This document shows positions 23,685 to 36,400 of a stretch of 64,000 nucleotides of DNA, piece by piece (positions within the stretch are counted from its first letter, which is position 1; the number at the start of each line of letters is the position of its first letter). The position numbers were made by a program, and so were the translations under genes. Source of the stretch: Dioscorea cayenensis subsp. rotundata (lineage: Eukaryota > Streptophyta > Magnoliopsida > Dioscoreales > Dioscoreaceae); contig NC_052475.1 of NCBI RefSeq assembly GCF_009730915.1, positions 32,549,016-32,613,015 on the forward strand. Direction: 5' to 3'. The notes beneath the pieces are model-generated. The model was given only the letters and a program-made list of their open reading frames with translations. It was not told the DNA's origin and searched no databases.

Positions 23685-24360
23685 ATGGCTTCACAGGGTG
23701 GATCCTCTCGAGGAAAAAGCGTTGTTGGATCGGGCTTCACTCCCACACCACCTACTCAAGAAAGCAATCCATTTTAAGATTTTGAGAGCCCAATAGAAGT
23801 CAACGGCATTGTGGATGTCAATGAAATTGTTGTTGATACTAGGAGTCAACTTGTTGAATTATATGATAGCTATTGTATTAGATATAGTCATATAGTTCCC
23901 ACGGGGTTGTCTGACGGAGGCGATAGGGACAATCTAGTAGTGGTGGAGGAGAATCATTCACGTGAGACAAGCAAAGAAGAAACCAAGGGGATCACAATAT
24001 ACTGAGCTCGACTTGTACTTAAACACGACTTTCCGGGTTCTCGGGAAGAAATCAACACGAGACTGACTTTCAACGTCCCTCGACTGGTGGCAAGGTAATG
24101 AAAATCAGTACCCCCATTCTTTCGCTCAATGGTAAAGGATATTTTTGCATGTCCTATGTCTGACGTAGCTTACGAGCGAACTTTTAGCGCAGTGGAAACA
24201 TGTTGGATTCGACCACGTTCGCAATTGACCCCATAAAAATATTGAAATTCAAGTTTGCACGGATGACTGGAAGCGTGCTCAAGTTCGCCCGACAAGAAGC
24301 GGATGAAGAAAGTCCGGATGCTAGTGATTTCTTCTACACGAGATAACAGTGATGAGCACA
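23685..24360 (+). pseudogene. hAT transposase remnant (N-terminus fused to C-terminal dimerisation domain)
   Basis: ATG at 23685 opens MASQGGSSRGKSVVGSGF and hits a stop after about 30 codons. Further on LVELYDSYCIRYSH is seen. At 24000-24290 it reads ELDLYLNTTFRVL, then WWQGNENQYPHSFAQWVKDI and FACPMSDVAYERTFSAVE. This is the hAT C-terminal dimerisation motif (LDxYL...WW...N..YP.L...A.DIL.IP.S.V..E..FS). The BED zinc finger and most of the RNase H-like catalytic core are absent, and at least two frame breaks exist. The two ends are joined by an internal deletion of several hundred codons. Confidence 0.85.
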
Positions 24361-25050
24361 CCCTGGCTCGGCGATCATTTGAGTCCCGACCAGACCTAGA
24401 TGGTACTGGAATTAAGTAAGTGGGTGACGATTATAATGTGTAATAGAACTCACGTGAGCTTTGATTCCTCTTACACCTGGGAGGATCACGTAAAGCAACT
24501 TAATTCGGCATGTAAAACGATTAAGTCCAAGTCATTTATTTCCAAATTTAATGTAATTTCGATTTTTAGTGAAATTTAGTGTAATCGATTGAGACGTCTC
24601 TTATTACTTGGAAACTTGTGGTCTTCATTTTTTGGGGTCTTAATTAATTCATTTTTTTATATGAAATTTTTCTGAATTTTTTTCTTGAATTTTTCACAAA
24701 TTTTTCTCATGAATTTTTTCTGAATTTTTCTGTAATTTCTTTAAATTTTTATTTAAAAAAATTGAGGTGGGCCACGACCAGCCCGCCGGGCCCCAGATGC
24801 GGGCCAACCCCGGGCAACCCGGCGGGTTGGCCCGCCGAGTTATCCCGGCCCGCTGGGCTAACTTGGGAGCCGGGCCGGTTCGGGCTCGGCTTCATGTGAC
24901 CCGGACCCGGCGGGTCCGACGGGCCAACCCGGCCCGCCGGGTTCTAGACCCAGCCGGGCCGGGTCCGGGTCAGTGGGCCGGTGAACCGGACCCGGCGGGT
25001 CGGGCCCGTCGGGCCCGGTTACCCGGCCCGTGCCCACCTCTACTTCCTCC

Positions 25051-28000
25051 TATTATTATGCAGTACTAGGAGTACACCTTTGAATACCATCAAGTATCCT
25101 TGTACTTATCCAATTTTAATTAAGTTCTTATATATATATATATATATATATTATATTATGAGGATGCATTCTCTATCAACATTCGTAAATTTGAAATTTA
25201 TGAACGGTGCTATCAACCATTGGATTTTGATCCAACGGTTAAACACTATTTCATAAACAATATTACTGTGTTTATAAATAGTAGAATAATAAAAAATGAG
25301 ATATACCATAATTTAATCTACGAACGTCCACAGATAACATTTTCTATATATATATGTGTATGTGTGGTGGGTTTTAGCCCAGTATTTGGGCTAGAAAAAA
25401 TAAGTTGGGCTTTGAAAATAAAAAGAAAAAATAAAGCTATGTTAATTAATGGAATACCAAGGGTAAAAGGGTTATTTTATGTGAATGCCCCATTTGACTA
25501 AAAGTCTCATTCTTGGGATGATGAGAGATGAGAGGAAAGGAGGCTAGGGCAAGACAGTGAGAAAGAAATTGGAAGAGAAGAAGAAAGAGAGTGTGAAAAG
25601 AAAGGGCTCAAGGAGAAGGAGATTAGGGCATACAAGGCAACAAGATCCTCGGCAATCGGTGCTGGACCTCATCACATTTGTGAGAAGGGCATCCTTGCTA
25701 GTAAGACATCTAATCTTTTGGGTTGATTCCCATTTTATCTTTTCTTGGAGTTCTTATTTCCATCTTATGTGAAGATGATGATGAATGTGTGTTACTATAT
25801 TCTCTTGTTGAACTCTCATGTCTTTGAGCTTGTATACCTCTAGTTAGTTAGAAAGATCATTGTAAACTCCATTAATTGATATAGTGGAAGCATTGTAAGA
25901 GATTCTAAGGTGTCCCATGATTTTTCCCTCGATTTGAAGGGTGCCCACGTTAAAATTAGTGTCTTGTATTGTATGTTTGCATTTTTCGTCGTCTTTACCT
26001 ATTTCTAAATTACAAAGAGGGGTTGTAATTGCATCATTGAGGGTTGCATTTGACCTAGGAGGGTCCTAAGCATGTATATAAACCATTTGGAGTTATTTTG
26101 TAGTCATATGGGGTCCACCACATAGAGGTTGGTATAGAAATTTCCGAGAGATTGAACTAGGCCATACGGGTCCATACGGCCATATGGGAGTCGGCATGAA
26201 TTTTTTAAAAAGTTTTCACTAAGTCATGCGGTCGGCATTGAGGCCGTATATATAAATAATAACTGCTATATTAAATTATTACAGTAATTTTTTTACAATA
26301 ACTTTCACATAATTTTTCCACTGTTTCAGCACAAGTAACCTACAAAATATATATATATATATATATCAGCACTGATCTTCATGGCTGCTTAATTTCACTT
26401 TCAGAAGAAAGTTTCTCCGATCATTCATGAATTTCAAGGGAGATGATGTCAACATGAACCATTATTACTTGGAAGGCACACTGTACGTCCTACCTTAATT
26501 GCCATATATGTTAGGCCAGGGCCAGGTCCAGGTCCTGATGCATGTGCCTGATCATATATATCTTCAAGTGCAATGTTTAATTTGCTCTCAAGAGTGTACT
26601 AATGCTCAAGCTTAATTTTGGTGGATGTATATATATTATATATATATGGGTTCGTTCACACTGCAAATCTGGCAAACCATAGAGGAACAGCATGCAGCTG
26701 TAGCAAAGCTCAAGGAAAAGCCAATAATAATTATGAGCTCTCAAGGAAATGAAAACAGCGCAAAATTATTCAAGGCTGTGAACAAGAACAAGAAGAAAGT
26801 TGATGCATGATGATGATGATGATTACCACCATGACGACGATGACGGCGATGATGATGATGATGACGACAATGATTAGTGTTCGTGTGAGGAGGAGACTTT
26901 AGCTTTGATTCATATTATATATATACATATATATATGTGTACTAATATCTGCGCTGCTTCTTGAAATAATAATTGGAATAAGTATTATAAATGGATTTGG
27001 TCAAGTTTTTTTAAAAAAAATATATAGTTAAATTTGTTTTCTTTCTTTTAGTATGATTTGTTTAGTAATTGCATGTGCTTGTTTATAAGTTATTGCTCTC
27101 ATATGTACTAATTAAAAAAAGTGTATTAGCTACCATGGCAACAACCTAAAGGTTAAATTAATTACTTAATTTTTGTGCGAGAGGTTGAGAATTAGACTCC
27201 TCATAATGTATGACTTTTAATAGTAAAAAGTATGTATATTTAAGATGATTTGTCTATATAATTAAAAAAATATACTTTAATACGGTAATGCATAATGAGT
27301 GAAAATTTAGAAAATATATAAAATAACCTCCTAACAAAAATTAATTATTCCACACTTCTGGCTTTTACATTTAAATTTCTTTGATATAAAAATATAAATA
27401 TAACAAACAAAAAACAAAGTATACTTATCATAGTTCTAGTCATCTAAAAGAGTAAATAATAAGTTGTTTCTAACATTAGAATCTTTTATTCAAAAATATT
27501 AAATTGTTGATTTTTTTAAAATAAATCTTAATCGTGTTTAAAGTGATCATAATTATTTTAACCAAAAAAACCCTGAAATAATTAAGGGACATGCGTGAAG
27601 TTAATGTTTTGTATACTCTCACTTTAGATTAATGGAGTTTGTATGGGGTCCAAACTCCCAAAAAAATAATTTTTCTATTTATGATTTGAACTTTTTTGGC
27701 ACCTTTCACCTCCTTGAAAAGATATGAAATTAGTGTTATAAATCATCCGGATTAAGCATTGGCTTTAGCCGTGATCATAAAATTTTATTTATCTTAGATG
27801 GCATTTGTGCAAAGGTTTAAATTGATCTTTAAAATATTAACGAAGATCTGTATAAATTATTACAAAATTATAGATTTTGATGTGTAATAAATAAATACCC
27901 TTTTGGCTCATAAACAACTAATATCCAATTAAAAGCTAAATATATGAGAAAAGGAAGTAATATTCTTTATTAAAAAAAAGTAATATTCTTTAATCTCATT

Positions 28001-28298
28001 TTACTTTGATAATTATCTCCTATCCAAACACTCGGCTAAAATCAAACGACAAATAATTTTCATGTTATATTAATTAAATCAAATTAAATTAAAATTTTAT
28101 TTTTGGCTACAGAAAACAAAAAAAAACAAAAAAAAAGAAGAAAGAACAAAGACTTATCCAATTCCTGGCTACCAAACTCCCTTCTTTTTGCAAACACTTG
28201 TATAACACAAGATAGAGCAGGTATGCATGGTTCTCATCTCTAACTTTATGGCTCCACACCCTGGCTCTGCCACCTGTCCTTCATCTTCTTCTTCTTCT

Positions 28299-28329
<31 letters not shown>

Positions 28330-28770
28330 AACCCTAAAAAGTAACTCACAAGCATCCAAAATTCAATATGTATATATATATATAGGTTGCAATTATCTCC
28401 TTGCATATGCTGCATGCATGCATGCAGCGCTTAATGTTGTTTCTGCAGCAAATTAAGAACACCCAAGTGCCAGAAAAACTTAGATAGATGCTCACCCTCC
28501 CTCCTCCGCACACCGTTACAAAGCAAGACCTGAGTTTCATCTCACCGCTCACAAGTAAAACTGCAACTTGGAAAGTATATATGCATCAACAATAGGTTAA
28601 GTTAGGGTTTAGTATCTATCTATATATATATATATAATATTTGATATTTCAGTTCATATACTTATATATACAATGAAAATCTCTATGAAAAACTCCAAAA
28701 ACAACAAAAAAGGAAAGCAAAGAACTCACGCCATCTGGCCACCATCCAGTACCACCACCCCCCTTCTTTG
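25051..28770. other. Intergenic region with decayed repeats; no confirmed gene
   Basis: 25120-25150 is a TA microsatellite. 25500-26010 has a leader-like purine-rich stretch, then GGTGTCCCATGATTTTTCCC and GTGCCCACGTTAAAATTAGT, which resemble the end of a plant Copia LTR, but no paired LTR was found. 26100-26250 has CATACGG/CATATGG repeats. 26806-26880 is an ATG/GAT microsatellite. The remainder to 28770 is AT-rich, with a CTT/TC microsatellite at 28283-28325. Confidence 0.5.
26625..26810 (+). CDS. Small unrecognised open frame
   Basis: 61 codons ending FKAVNKNKKKVDA, preceded by a possible upstream exon near 26397-26480 (FRRKFLRSFMNFKGDD). The segment IWQTIEEQHAAVAKLKEK looks amphipathic and helical and is not low complexity, unlike most frames nearby. 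I do not recognise the family. It could be a small lysine-rich plant protein or a chance frame. It ends directly in a GAT microsatellite. Confidence 0.25.
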   Translation: MYIYYIYMGSFTLQIWQTIEEQHAAVAKLKEKPIIIMSSQGNENSAKLFKAVNKNKKKVDA

Positions 28771-28778
28771 TCTACATG

Positions 28779-28786
28779 TATATAAG
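28779..28786 (+). promoter_or_regulatory. Probable TATA box of the proline-rich gene
   Basis: TATATAAG lies 60 bp before the ATG at 28846, leaving room for a short pyrimidine-rich leader (CTTCTCCTTCATC). Confidence 0.55.
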
Positions 28787-28845
28787 AACACATTAATTAG
28801 GTCTTCTCCTTCATCTTCTTCTCCTGCTTTCCCTTGTGATTCACC

Positions 28846-29152
28846 ATGAAAACCTCACCGTCCTCACCGGATCAGGAAGCTCCTTCAGAAGTGCCGGCTT
28901 CGTCCTCAGGCACAGAACCAATCATCAGCACCTCCTTCTGCTCCTCCTCTGCCTGTGATTCCTGCGCCTCCTGCTCCTTCTGCTCCTTCTGCTCCTCTGC
29001 CTGTGTTGCATGCTCCTGCTCCTTCTGCTCCTCTGCCTGTGATGCATGCTCCTGCTCCTTCTGCTCCTCTGCCTGTGATTCCTGCTCCTGCTCCTCCTGC
29101 TCCTCTTCCTGTGATGCATGCTCCTGCTCCTCCTGTTCCTAGGTCTCCTCCT

Positions 29153-29183
<31 letters not shown>

Positions 29184-29647
29184 AGAGAGTCCATAGGAAC
29201 ATGAGGAGGACTACTCCATTTAGGAACAGCACTAGTCCTTATGGAGGGAGACAAGGGTATTTACAGATGATGCAGCAGCCTGCAGTAACATATGGATCAG
29301 GGATTGCTTATTATCAGATCATGGTTCCTGTGCAGGTCATCAACAATGGAGTGCTGAGTTATGATTATATGGGGTGGAATTATTGCTGGAATGTTGCTCA
29401 ATCATGGACTCTTACTGTTAGCCCTACTTCTCCTCCAGTCGGAATGCCCAATTATGTTCCTTATCAGCATCCCATTAATCCTGCTCCTTTCTACAACCAA
29501 ACCGCTCTTCCTCCCCTTTCTGCTTTGCCTGTTCATGAGAACAGCCCTGCTGCTCCTCCGCCTGCTCTTCCTGTTCTTCCTGTCCCTGAGAACAGCCATG
29601 CAGCTCTGCCTGCTCCTTCTGATCAGCCTGATCAACCTGCACCTTGA
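28846..29647 (+). CDS. Proline/alanine-rich repeat protein, probable frameshift near the N-terminus
   Basis: The ATG at 28846, in good context behind a TATA box, reads MKTSPSSPDQEAPSEVPASS. In that frame it continues as a Cys/Ser-rich repeat to 29142. The neighbouring frame, open from 28850 with an internal ATG at 28955, reads APLPVMHAPAPS-type repeats. It then has an Ala run coded by a CTG-type triplet repeat (about 29157-29183), and then a non-repetitive region of about 150 residues with RQGYLQMMQQPAVTYGS and SYDYMGWNYCWNVAQSW. It ends in a Pro-rich tail at 29647. The second frame has the more protein-like C-terminus, so the natural protein probably joins the first frame to it by a lost or gained base, or starts at 28955. 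The repeat unit is 36 bp. I do not recognise the family. A role as a proline-rich or scaffold-like protein is only a guess. Confidence 0.5.
28930..29150 (+). repeat. 36-bp coding minisatellite
   Basis: About six units of GCTCCTGCTCCTTCTGCTCC followed by TCTGCCTGTGATGCAT. The length is a multiple of three, so copy-number changes keep the frame. Confidence 0.85.
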
Positions 29648-29699
29648 CTTATCACTGCACCTCTAGTTTTCTTAATTATACTATCTAATAAGTAATAAG

Positions 29700-30400
29700 T
29701 CCCTTTGAGCCTGTGTGTACTTTCTATATATATATATCATAGCGCTTATAGTTTTATAATGTATTGTGTAGTAGTTAAACTTCTATATTATAAAATGTAG
29801 ACCTTTTCTAGTTTTTAATGCGTGTGCACGTGTGTTCCCAATGATGGTAGCAGTGCTTCTAGGCTTTGCAATAACTTGCAAGCACTTCTGCTTTGCATCT
29901 AGCTTTGAATGATTATGTAAATAGGAATTGAATTTTTAAATTTAATTGTTCAAATGAATGTTAACACAAAGAAAAAACAATAGCTGAACAGAATAAAGAA
30001 TGGACACGAGTACTTAACTGGATCACTTACATCAAAACGTTAAGAGTTTTTTAAAAACTAAAATTAAAGAATAACATTGAACCAGTAAAATTACGGCTTT
30101 AGATAAATACACATACAACATTATCGGTAAAGATTATCATTCAACCATATGATTTCTCAGAACATATATATCATGAAAATTAATCCCAAATTTTTCTGAA
30201 ACTGTGCATCAATAACAGACAACAATGCACTTATTTAGATTAAAATTTGTAAAAATTTAACAAAAATGGACCAAGTTGCCGTGATGATTCTGGAAGATCA
30301 TCTTTAAACTTACAGCGAAAGTTACATAACCTTTTCAAAAAAATGTTTAGCGAGATGTGTTAAAATGTAAATACTTTCTGGCAGAAAAAACACTTGCAGG
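29700..30400. other. Convergent intergenic region
   Basis: Lies between the 3' ends of the proline-rich gene (plus) and citrate synthase (minus). It is AT-rich and presumably holds both 3' UTRs and polyadenylation signals. No gene is seen. Confidence 0.6.
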
Positions 30401-30402
30401 CA

Positions 30403-33400
30403 TTAAGCAGATTTCTTGCAGTGGCTTTCAAGCCAGTCCATGGTCACACTCTTGGGCCTCTCAAGAGGCAACCCTAGAGCTCTATCCCAAATCAGCTGCA
30501 TAATAATTTTGTTTTAGAAAACAAATGGGATAGTTCTTTACAAAAATCATGTGAAGAACATAGTGACATAGAGCGAAGACAAACCTGAGAGCATATTCCT
30601 AAGCTCCGGGAAACACCAAACAGAACAGTATAGTATCTGCAGAAATCAATCAAATTTTGTCATTGCAAGATCCGTTTATAAAGGACAGGAGACTGTGCCT
30701 AGTGATGAGGTCTCACCTAGCTTCAGTTAAACCGAAATGGTTCAGCAGTGCTCCACTGTGAGCATCAACATTGGGCCAAGGGTTCTTAACCTGGAAAGGG
30801 ATACAGAATTTCAGCAGGGAATAACCTCAGAAGATTTTATACAGAGATATACAATTCTAATGAATAAAGATATATGACATCCAAGAGATGCTAGAATACC
30901 TTGCCCAGATCCGTGAGAATCGGAGGCACAACTTCATACAGTTTTGAAACCTGCAGGCGTAGGCAGTGTGGACATTAGAGTTTTCAATTAGTACATTACA
31001 GGATTCAGTATACCAATAATCCGTAAGGGGGAAAAACAGAATGAGATGGTTTGAAGAGCACCAACCAGCTGGAAAAGTGGATCATCAGGTAAGTGTTTCA
31101 ATGCAAATTCTCTTTGGCAAGTGTATCTAGGATCAGTTTTACGAAGAACTCCATGCCCAAATCCAGGGACGACCTGTTTACGAGAATTGAAAACTTGATA
31201 AAGACATGCTACATTCAAAATACAATGCCATTTTATAGCTATAAAATAAATAGAAAACTTAATACTGGCAATTAAACCATAGGCTTCAGTACATCAATCA
31301 ATCAATCATTAGGCACAGTCAGACTTAATAATTATGCACTCTGCAACTCCAGCACATCAAACACACGTTACATGACATACTGTACTACGTGATCAGGGTT
31401 AAGTAAATGCATATATATATATATATATATTCATAACTGAATCGAATATATAAATTGGATTTTTGCCACGAGCACAAGTCCATGCAGCTAATATTCCAGG
31501 ATATCTCAGCGTGAGATAAGGTGACGACACTAAAAGCTACCAGGAGGACAAAAATTATCATAAAGTACCTCAGCAACAAAAAAAAACGTACACAAGAATC
31601 CATGATTCCGGTCTGCATGGTATAAAAAGTGAAACGCAAGGACAAATTTCTAATCAATCACCACAGACAAGTTGAAATTCGTATCTAATAATATAAACAG
31701 CTATCCATTTGGCGGGATACGACCTTGTTTTTTCCTACCGGAAAACGGTGGTAAGCAACAACCTCACCCAGAATCAGATCAATCCTTAAAAACACAAGCG
31801 AACAGGTCAAACTGTCTTGTTCGCCTAGTTGGACGATAGCTGAACTTTTGTCCTCGCAAAATCCACAGCTCTTGGTCTCACAAAAGCCACGTGAGGAAAA
31901 TCCCCCAGTAAGAAAGGCTTATAGGTGGAAACCGTGGAATTCTACATTCTCAACTCCATAACGTGATATCATAAAGCACGAAAAAACATTAAGACAGTAA
32001 ATTCTTATGAACTAATGACGCAAGAAAGCCATTGTTCTGGCTACTGGCACAAATATCCTACCTTCCCACTGTTTAATGTCTTCCATACATACTCCTTTAA
32101 CTGTTCAGTTGTTATGTTTTCACCGCATTCTTTTACAACAGATTTGATCCATAGCAGGACTTCCTGAAATGAAGTCATAGAAAAGGAAATAAAACAAGGC
32201 TTAGCTATGCACAGTGTATTACGGAACATAGATGCATAGATTAATGGAAGAATTTTATGCAGAAAACTTCTATTAAAATAAATAAAGTGTGTGTGTGTGT
32301 CTAGAAGCACTTAATGTAAAGAGGGTCACAAGGAGAGCCATTAGATATAAACTTAGAAAACAAATAAAGTAAATTGACCAATGAGACAACCTAAAACATC
32401 AGGGCACATAATTAACTAGGCTCAGAAGAGGAAGCCGAACAGAATCATATGCCATGTTGAGTATACTCCTTGTTCACATCAGTAAACATCAAAGCACAAA
32501 CCCCAGAGATAAGCACAATGACAACCAAATGGAAGAGGGGACTTGCAGAAATGAATGGTATGTAGAAGTTACATACACAGTTAAAGTTCAGCCAAGGAAG
32601 AGGAGACTCGCAAAAATGAATGGTGTGTAAAAGTTACATATACGGTTAAGTTCAGCTAAGGGCTTTATCAACTGTTTATTGGTTGGGCAGAAATAGCATA
32701 AACCAGAAGCCTTGAGCAGAAAGCACAAAGGAGACCTGCCAGATGGTTGAGCTGCTCAACTAAGTCCAATTTATAGTGTAATCCTGTTATTGCTAAGAAA
32801 GTCAACCATAATATGCAGGTATCTAGCTGTTTACAATTACTAGAGAGAAAAACAAACCAACAGCGTTACCTGATTTGCCAACCCATGAAGTGGCCCAGCT
32901 AAACCATTGAGGGCAGCTGCAAATGAAAGATAAGGATCGGAAAGTGCACTGGCAACCTGAAAATTAATCCACCATGTATTTGATAAAAACCATAAAAATT
33001 AATCCATCATGTTCGGTAAACACAGGCAGTGTCTTAACACTAGTATAATTTTACTGTTTTTTTACCAGATGACCAGTATGAGCGCTAACATTGCCCCCCT
33101 CATGATCACTGAAAGAAGATATGTAAATCAAAATGTCAGCAAATAGCTAGATTTACATAATGAGCAAATTATTTAGAAAATAAAGAAATTTAACATGGAA
33201 TAGTAACCTGTGGATTGTAACATAAAGCCTCATCAGCTCCAGCATTTTTGGATCATCAAACCCAAGCATGTGAGAAAAGTTTGCACCATAATCCAGAGAT
33301 TTATCAGTGGATATAACTCTCCCGTCCTTATAAACCCTTCAGAGCACAATAAATAAGCTACTAATCAATGTACAAAATACTAACATAAGTTACTGATCAA

Positions 33401-36400
33401 ATAGACAAAAGAAACATTTATCAATTCTTGACAGCATTTTATCACTTCAACAAAATTATGTGTTAATGTACTGAAAATCCAGTCAAAGAACTACGTTACA
33501 TAAAAGAATATTCAATAGCATAGTGATTGCATATTTCTGAAATGATTGTATTTAGAATACAGAAAATACAATGTATGCACACATTAAGAGCAGCCATCCA
33601 GTTCTACAAAAACTAGTTCCAAACAAAACTATTAAAAGCATACAGGTGATGTTTACAAATCATGAATTAGAGATATACAAGGAAGAATCCATCCATAAGA
33701 ACTAACTCAGATATTAGCAATCAAATTACCATAAGGGGTGACCTTAATCACTTACCTTCGATAGACATAAGCAGCCACTACTGGAACTCGTGCAATCAAG
33801 TTCATGGAGTCCTCATATGTTGGTTCCCAGAACCTATGAATAATAGCCATTTTACCATTATGGTGAGTACAGCCCAGCATTTTGCAATTATAATCATGAA
33901 CATCATATGACTTACTTTGACTTTGGTATCCCTTGATCATATGCCTTCTGAAACTCACTTTCGACCTGAAATAATCACAAGGGAAAATTAACTAGAGAAC
34001 AGGCAAATCTAACCAAAAAATTGAGAACTAATTATCTCTGGCCATCTTTTGGGATGTGGGAAACATTGTGTTGTACGCAAATGTTCACTCAAGAATTTCA
34101 TACCAACTCTGACAATCATGCCTAAGAATACTGACCAACTACACAACTGGCGGGGCCAAATTGCTAGATAACAGGTACTCATACAGTCAAAATCTTCCCA
34201 TATCATTCAGCTAGCCTGTATGTATGCTCAATTAAAGAAAATCTAACACCTAGTTAGATGGTCAGATCTAAGCATTCCAAAATAGAAGAAGAAGAAGAAG
34301 CAGAGGCAAGTATCTGTTCAAATCTATCAGCAATTCCATTCACTGTAGTGCTACTATGTGAATACTTGCTTCCTCTTCTTCTCCATTTTCTGATTCTCAG
34401 TCTCTCATAATAGTTTTTGCATCAAAAACCACAATGACACAATAACACCATGTTACTCAAATGAGAGGGAAAAAGGAAAAGCAGCAGTTCTAACAAAGAA
34501 GTGTAGAAAATGATCTGAAGAAATGGAAATCATCAAACAATTTCAGGTGTCACTGAAGACCATGTTTCACAAGGCACACACTTGTTATTGATTCCAGACT
34601 ATCTTTGTTACTAACTGAACTACAAAACATGTAGTAGTTAACCACCAATTTGCTTCTACATGATACGGTGAGTTGAAACAAGTATTTCATGAAGAATGAC
34701 AAACAAAATCCAACACTGAAAGTTGTCAATCTATTTAACTATAACATTACATGAGGAAGCTAAGAAAGCATTTTAAAACATTTTAGTTTATCATACATTT
34801 ACCGCATATTCTATCAGCAGAGCATAAAGATACAAATGTCGAAGCTGACACATCGGAACTAAAGGCCTACTAGAGGAAGATTTAATTGTTTCTCCATCAG
34901 GAAGTTCTCATATAGATATCTGACAATAGGCATAGCTTCCATATATATAAATATCTAGAAATTTTTTAGTTCAGACATCAACAATGATCCCCAATCCAAT
35001 ATAATAAAATATAGCCACATAAATTAACCTGCAGTGCCATAACACCAGTTGCAAACTGTGTCATTGGATGAGCTGTGACAGGAAAAGCATCGATCGCTTT
35101 GTACACATGATCTGCATCCAATCCCAAAGAAAAAATTCACTTAATTGTTAATTGATGAAGGAAAATAAGTTTGTTAAAAGAGATTGTTAAGTATGTCTAA
35201 AGTGATTAACAGCATATCCCACTAGAAAGAAGAGGGCTAAAGATTTGAGGAGCCGATTTTTTTATGAATGGTTAGGAATAATTGAAAGCTGTCACATTAA
35301 GTTACACTTAGAAGGAAGATCATGTAAATCCGTTACTTAGATAAGCTAAATAACCATATAGGTACGCTTATTCCCAAGTATTATAAACAACTTCACTCTT
35401 TGAAGGATTAAAAAAAAAGAACTGAAAAACAAAATTGTAAGTTCAGAATATGAATTGGATGACAAAATCAATCAAAAGACTCAGATATTAACAGAAAATT
35501 GTGTGATAGAAAAACCTGGAACTGCAGAGCGGCTTTGCAGTTCCTTGGATAATGCATCAACCTGCTCTTTACTTGGTACCTGTGATGCATAAAAATTAAA
35601 CTTATGCTCGAAGTCATTAAGCACTATTAAAAATGACGTTAATTAGAGTCAGAGCCACTGCATCAAACTCCAACTGAACAACCAAGTATGAATCAGGTAT
35701 TCGAGATATTTGAAGAATAAAACCGCTGATTACCTTCCCAGTCAAAAGTAGCCAAAGAAGGCCCTCAGGCAAGGGTTCCCCCCCAGGGATTGCAGCAGGT
35801 AATAGCTTCTGGCATTCTGGAATAGAGAGCCCCCTAAAGCGGATTCCCTGAGTGCCATCAAAACTATTCAGTAACTGCTGTTGGATTAGCTATTAAGACC
35901 TAGTTCTCAAATGGCCCAAAGAACATCATCACAGTTTAACAGTATTTGGAAAGAAAATCTTGTTATCCTTGAAATACAAAACACACAGACCCACCCCAAA
36001 AATTTAAAAAAAAAAGTGATCCTATCTGCATGATGCATAAGATTTAAGTAACGGAACAAACCTCATCTGGGTCGAGTAATGATGTTTCCCACAGCAATCC
36101 GGTCATTCCTCGCATTCCACCAATTACCTATGAACCCACAGGTAACGAGTGATTGGTTAGAAGTTGCTCCTTAATATCTGAAACCTATAGATGCTCGTAA
36201 AAGAATCACTAACACACATAAATACAAGACAAAACTATGAATATAAAAAATTCGTACCATATCAACGGTGATGTTGCCAAGCTGAAATTTTCCACTATCT
36301 GATTTTATTTTCTTCAAGCGCTCCTGTAACATGATAAAGCAAACATTCAGCTTAATGTGAAACCATAGGATGAAATTCCAAGCATATTTGCTATGTTACG

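Larger units (their letters stand above)
20879..25042 (+). mobile_element. hAT transposon, internally deleted
   Basis: A perfect 8-bp target duplication CTTCCTCC (20871-20878, 25043-25050) borders terminal inverted repeats starting TAGAGGTGGGCACGGGCCG at both ends. About 250 bp at each end is extremely GC-rich and made of short GGCCCG, CCCGCCGGG and GGGTTG motifs, giving subterminal repeats of a kind hAT transposases bind. The interior is AT-rich, with a leader-like stretch (21290-21550), a tandem array (22010-23340) and the two ends of a transposase gene (23685-24360). Most of the transposase is missing, so the element could move only with help from a relative. Confidence 0.92.

Noticed and set aside
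24767-25069. 100-codon Gly/Pro/Arg-rich frame
   Set aside because: Same reason: it is the right GC-rich end of the hAT element.
25500-26010. Complete Copia LTR
   Set aside because: Only an LTR-end-like stretch is seen. No partner LTR, primer site or target duplication was found.
28906-29254. Minus-strand Gly/Ala- and Arg/Ser-rich frames of about 108 codons
   Set aside because: Shadows of the 36-bp coding repeat on the plus strand.
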